This document shows positions 5,410 to 8,411 of a DNA stretch of 8,411 bases, one piece after another. The position numbers and the translations under genes are program-made. The stretch covers positions 1 to 8,411 of the forward strand of contig DUUE01000190.1 of the NCBI GenBank assembly GCA_012841735.1. Direction: 5' to 3'. Position 1 is the first letter of the stretch, and the number at the start of each line of letters is the position of its first letter. Source of the stretch: Bacillota bacterium. Its GTDB lineage: Bacteria > Bacillota > Dethiobacteria > Dethiobacterales > Dethiobacteraceae. Below the pieces are notes generated by a model. It saw nothing but the letters and a program-made list of their open reading frames with translations. It ran no database searches and was not told the DNA's origin.

Positions 5410-7059
5410 ATGAAGAAACTGTCAATCTTACTGGCACTCTTGATGCTGGTAAGCGTCTTGGCGGGTTGCGGCGGCGGTAATGCCAATGTCAACAACAATG
5501 ACAATGACAACCAAGCCGGCAACCAACCTGGCGGTCAAACTGATGAACCATTTATCCTGAATGTCCATGTAGGCCCCAATCCTGACACCATTGATCCGGC
5601 ACTGAACTCTGCTGTTGATGGTGCTACGCTGATTATCCATGCTTTTGAAGGGCTTTATACGCTGGATAAAGACGGTGTCCCCCAACCTGCTCAGGCAGAA
5701 AAGGTTGAACTCAGTGACGACGAACTGACTTATACCTTTACCCTGCGGGATGGCCTGAAATGGAGCGACGGCACGCCGCTGACAGCAGAAGACTTCGTGT
5801 ACTCCTGGAACAGGGCAATTGATCCGGAAACTGCCGCGGACTATGCTTACATGTTCGAGTCAATTGAAGGTTACGACGCGGGCAAACTGGCTGTCAAAGC
5901 CCTGGACGACAAAACACTGGAAGTTAAACTCATTGCCAAAACACCCTATTTCCTTGAGTTAACCGCTTTCCCCACTTTCTTCCCGGTCCAGAAAAAAGTC
6001 ATTGATGAACATGGTGAGCAATGGGCACTGGCCCCGGACACCTACATCTCCAACGGGCCGTACAGAATGATTGAATGGGTAGATTCTTCCCACATCCTGT
6101 ATGAGAAAAACGAGAACTACTGGAATTATGATGCTTTAGGCCCTGATCAGATCAAATTTATCCTCATGTCTGACACAAACGCATCTTTCTCTGCTTTCAA
6201 AACTGAACAAATTCTTTTCTCCGACGATATTCCCACGGAAGAAATCGATGCCTGGAGAGACAAGCCCGAGTTTCATCTCCAGGGGCAGCTTGGCACTTAC
6301 TATATCAGCTTTAACACCAAGAAAGCGCCCTTTGACAACAAGCTTGTCCGTGAAGCTTTCAGCCTTGCCATTGACCGCAACTATATAGTGGAAAACATCG
6401 GTAAAGCAGGGCAGCAACCCGCCGGTGCCTTTGTTCCCACCGGTCTTTCCGATGCGGATCCCACCAAGGAATTCCGCGAAGTAGGCGGCGATTATATTGA
6501 TGTTTCCAAGGAAGCACATGCCGCCAACGTGGCACGGGCCAAAGAACTGATGAAACAAGCCGGTTATGAAAACGGCAAAGGTTTCCCTGCGGTGGAATAT
6601 CTTTATAACGTCGAGAGTGAGGGCCATCGCCTGATTGCCGAAGCTCTGCAGCAAATGTGGAAAGAACTGGGCGTAGAAGTTACACTGGCTTCCCAGGAAT
6701 GGAACACCTTCCTCAACACCCGTAAAAACGGCGACTACCAGATCGCACGTAACGGCTGGCTGGGAGACTACAACGACCCCATCTCTTTCCTCGACATGTG
6801 GATTACCGGCAGCGGAAACAACGACGCACAATGGTCCAATGCCGAATACGACAGAATCATTGCCGAAGTGAAAAAATCCAGCGATCCGGCAGAGCGTTAC
6901 CGCTTAATGCATGAAGCTGAAGACATTATCTTCGCAGAATCCATGCTGGCTCCCATCTACTACTATGTAGATATTTACCTCGTCAATACAAAACTGCAGA
7001 ACGTTTATTCATCACCGCTCGGTTACAAATACTTCATGTTTGCCAGCTTGGGCAAATAA
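5410..7059 (+). CDS. oppA: Oligopeptide-binding lipoprotein, OppA type (SBP family 5)
   Basis: This is the extracellular, membrane-anchored receptor that captures peptides for the importer, 549 residues. The signal peptide is K-K-L then a hydrophobic stretch ending in the lipobox L-A-G-C, with Cys20 as the lipidated residue. A low-complexity Gly/Asn/Asp/Gln linker (about residues 21-46) tethers the folded domain. The family-5 solute-binding signature is seen at about residues 106-133 (L-T-Y-T-F-T-L-R-D-G-L-K-W-S-D-G-T-P-L onward). Near the C-terminus W-L-G-D-Y-N-D-P-I-S-F-L-D resembles the OppA/MppA branch more than DppA or the nickel binder. The SD AGGAGG (5394-5399) is 10 nt before the ATG. 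It is the last gene of the operon, followed at once by a strong terminator. Peptide length preference cannot be read from the sequence. Confidence 0.95.
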   Translation: MKKLSILLALLMLVSVLAGCGGGNANVNNNDNDNQAGNQPGGQTDEPFILNVHVGPNPDTIDPALNSAVDGATLIIHAFEGLYTLDKDGVPQPAQAEKVELSDDELTYTFTLRDGLKWSDGTPLTAEDFVYSWNRAIDPETAADYAYMFESIEGYDAGKLAVKALDDKTLEVKLIAKTPYFLELTAFPTFFPVQKKVIDEHGEQWALAPDTYISNGPYRMIEWVDSSHILYEKNENYWNYDALGPDQIKFILMSDTNASFSAFKTEQILFSDDIPTEEIDAWRDKPEFHLQGQLGTYYISFNTKKAPFDNKLVREAFSLAIDRNYIVENIGKAGQQPAGAFVPTGLSDADPTKEFREVGGDYIDVSKEAHAANVARAKELMKQAGYENGKGFPAVEYLYNVESEGHRLIAEALQQMWKELGVEVTLASQEWNTFLNTRKNGDYQIARNGWLGDYNDPISFLDMWITGSGNNDAQWSNAEYDRIIAEVKKSSDPAERYRLMHEAEDIIFAESMLAPIYYYVDIYLVNTKLQNVYSSPLGYKYFMFASLGK

Positions 7060-7071
7060 GACAAACGCAGG

Positions 7072-7099
7072 GGAGAGGCTGACACAGCCTCTCCTTTTT
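7072..7099 (+). terminator. Strong intrinsic terminator of the opp operon
   Basis: The 10-bp perfect stem GGAGAGGCTG / CAGCCTCTCC has a 3-nt ACA loop and is followed directly by five T residues (7095-7099). It begins 12 nt after the oppA stop. This is a textbook Rho-independent terminator and marks the end of the transporter transcript. Confidence 0.96.
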
Positions 7100-7155
7100 A
7101 AGTATGGCTCCTGTTGCAGGCGTTTTGGGACCGGCAGGGGAAGGACAAGATTTTC

Positions 7156-7184
7156 TGGCGCGCCGGCAGTCTTTATGATATGAT
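7156..7184 (+). promoter_or_regulatory. Candidate promoter for the ACT-UPF0210 unit
   Basis: An extended -10 element TGA-TATGAT (7176-7184) sits in a tandem TATGA run. With a 17-bp spacer the -35 position (7156-7161) reads TGGCGC, which is weak; the TG extension could compensate. Transcription would start near 7191, leaving a leader of about 85 nt. It follows the opp terminator, consistent with an independent transcript. Confidence 0.5.
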
Positions 7185-7231
7185 ATAGGGCGCAGAAAAA
7201 GACCCGGAAATCTGTAGTATACATAAAATAA

Positions 7232-7253
7232 GCAGGCAACAAGTGCGGCCTGC
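7232..7253 (+). repeat. Leader inverted repeat before the ACT gene
   Basis: GCAGGC (7232-7237) and GCCTGC (7248-7253) form a 6-bp GC-rich stem with a 10-nt loop, 6 nt upstream of the SD AAGGGG (7260-7265). It may affect translation or be incidental. Confidence 0.35.
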
Positions 7254-7274
7254 AGCATAAAGGGGCGATGGCAC

Positions 7275-7565
7275 ATGTCAGCAGCTTCCCGGGGCAGCCG
7301 GGTAATAGTCAGCGTGCTCGGTCAGGACCGCGTCGGCATTATTGCCGGCGTCTCCCGCATCCTGGCGGAAAACAATATAAATATTCTTGATATCAGCCAG
7401 ACAACAATGCAGGAGATCTTTACCATGATCCTCATTGCGGACATGGAACAAAGCCGGATCAGTCTGGCCGCACTGCAGGAGAAACTGCAGGAATTCGGCG
7501 ATACTATGGGACTGAAAATAGTTGTGCAGCATGAAGACGTTTTTCGCTTTATGCACAGGATTTAG
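7275..7565 (+). CDS. ACT-domain protein, UPF0237 family
   Basis: This small single ACT-domain protein has 96 residues. ACT domains commonly bind amino acids or other small ligands and act as allosteric modules. The motif V-L-G-Q-D-R-V-G-I-I-A-G-V-S (residues 14-27) is the usual start of the domain with the ligand-site G-x-D-R-x-G-I. N-I-N-I-L-D-I-S-Q-T-T-M-Q follows at about 36-48, as in GcvR-like and UPF0237 proteins. The chosen ATG 7275 has AAGGGG (7260-7265) 9 nt upstream. A nearby ATG at 7268 is out of frame. The first 8 residues are a little longer than I expect for the family. The UPF0210 gene starts 15 nt after its stop, and the same pairing is known from other Firmicutes. The ligand and partner are unknown; control of the neighbour is inference. 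Confidence 0.93.
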   Translation: MSAASRGSRVIVSVLGQDRVGIIAGVSRILAENNINILDISQTTMQEIFTMILIADMEQSRISLAALQEKLQEFGDTMGLKIVVQHEDVFRFMHRI

Positions 7566-7580
7566 GAAGGGGTGCCGGCC

Positions 7581-8411
7581 ATGTTTACCTTGCAGGAAAT
7601 CATGGAAACTGTCAAAATGATTCAGGAAGAGCACCTTGATATCCGTACCATTACCATGGGTATCAGTCTGCGGGACTGTGCAGATGCGGATGCAAAAACA
7701 GCCTGCCGGAAAATTTATAACAAAATTACCCGCCTGGCAGCCGGTTTGGTGGCGGTGGGAGAAGATTTGGAACGGGAATATGGTGTCCCCATTGTGAACA
7801 AGCGGATTTCCGTGACACCCATTTCCCTGGTGGCGGAAGCGGCACAGGCGGAAGATTACCTGGATTTTGCCCTCACCCTGGACAGGGCGGCCGCCGCGGT
7901 GGGAGTTAATTTTATCGGCGGTTTTTCCGCATTGGTCCATAAAGGCCTGACGCCGGGGGATGTATGCCTGCTTGCCTCCATTCCCCATGCACTGGCGGAA
8001 ACGGAAAGAGTCTGTGCTTCGGTCAACGTGGCAACTACCAGGGCAGGTATCAATATGGACGCCGTTGCCCGCATGGGTGAAATTATCAAGCAAACGGCCG
8101 AACTTACGGCGGACAGGGACGGGCTGGGCTGCGCCAAACTGGTGGTGTTTGCCAATGTGCCGGAAGACAACCCTTTTATGGCCGGAGCTTTTCATGGTGT
8201 CGGCGAGCCCGAGTGCGTTATTAACACCGGTGTCAGCGGGCCCGGCGTGGTGAAAAGGGCGGTGGAAAAAGCCGGAGCGGCTGATTTCGGCACACTGGCC
8301 GAAATTATCAAAAAAACAGCTTTTAAAATCACGCGCATGGGGGAACTGATCGGCCGGGAAGCCGCCGCCCGCCTGCAAGTCCCCTTTGGTATTGTGGACC
8401 TCTCTCTGGCA
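7581..8411 (+). CDS. UPF0210 (DUF711) family protein, 3' partial
   Basis: This is the first 277 residues of a UPF0210/DUF711 protein; the frame remains open at the window edge. Family members are about 450 residues, so roughly 60 percent is present. Recognisable segments are I-R-T-I-T-M-G-I-S-L-R-D-C near residue 30, the A-A-V-G-V-N-F-I-G-G-F-S-A-L-V stretch, T-T-R-A-G-I-N-M-D-A-V near 155, and F-A-N-V-P-E-D-N-P-F-M-A-G-A-F-H-G. The start is supported by AAGGGG (7567-7572), overlapping the end of the ACT gene region, 8 nt before the ATG. Structural classifications, as I recall, place the pneumococcal member in the PFL-like glycyl-radical fold, but no radical chemistry is established. It is co-transcribed with the ACT gene. 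Function unknown. Confidence 0.94.
   Translation, partial: MFTLQEIMETVKMIQEEHLDIRTITMGISLRDCADADAKTACRKIYNKITRLAAGLVAVGEDLEREYGVPIVNKRISVTPISLVAEAAQAEDYLDFALTLDRAAAAVGVNFIGGFSALVHKGLTPGDVCLLASIPHALAETERVCASVNVATTRAGINMDAVARMGEIIKQTAELTADRDGLGCAKLVVFANVPEDNPFMAGAFHGVGEPECVINTGVSGPGVVKRAVEKAGAADFGTLAEIIKKTAFKITRMGELIGREAAARLQVPFGIVDLSLA

Noticed and set aside
7012..7276. - strand frames across the oppA end and the following intergenic region
   Set aside because: They read through the strong opp terminator and the promoter candidate, with low-complexity translations and no supporting SD.
7278..8378. Long open frame (366 codons) on the - strand opposite the ACT and UPF0210 genes
   Set aside because: It is antisense to two clearly recognisable protein families. 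Its translation is rich in His, Cys, Gln and Phe with no domain, as expected for a shadow of a GC-ending codon pattern.

Overview
The window looks like chromosomal DNA from an anaerobic, low-to-mid-GC Firmicute, probably of clostridial type. The evidence is strong GGAGG/GGGG-type Shine-Dalgarno (SD) sites, a lipoprotein oligopeptide-binding protein, the ACT (UPF0237) plus UPF0210 gene pair typical of Firmicutes, and an 18-bp palindrome matching the clostridial Rex operator. I cannot name the genus. No tRNA, rRNA, CRISPR array, insertion sequence or phage gene is visible.

Layout. (1) Positions 1-480, + strand: the 3' part of an SRAP/YedK-HMCES abasic-site protein gene. (2) Positions 490-933, - strand: a two-CBS-domain protein, convergent with the first gene. 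Its best start is a rare ATT codon behind a good SD. A hairpin in its 3' end probably terminates the first gene. (3) Positions 934-1353: a divergent, AT-rich intergenic region with a Rex-like palindrome, an exact 14-bp direct repeat, two further inverted repeats, and a leader with two mutually exclusive hairpins ahead of the transporter operon. (4) Positions 1354-7059, + strand: a complete oligopeptide ABC importer in the order permease, permease, ATPase, ATPase, binding protein (oppB-C-D-F-A type). It ends at a near-perfect intrinsic terminator. (5) Positions 7100-7274: a short intergenic region with a plausible extended -10 promoter. (6) Positions 7275-8411, + strand: a small ACT-domain protein followed by a UPF0210 protein that is cut by the window end.

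How the genes work together. The lipoprotein captures peptides outside the cell, the two permeases form the channel, and the two ATPases drive import. The CBS protein and the transporter share one upstream regulatory region, so common redox (NADH/NAD+) control by Rex is possible but is inference. The ACT/UPF0210 pair is a separate transcription unit of unknown function.

I see no clearly new multi-gene system. The interesting material is regulatory: the Rex-like site with its flanking repeat, the ATT start, the attenuator-like leader, and the hairpin before the binding-protein gene.
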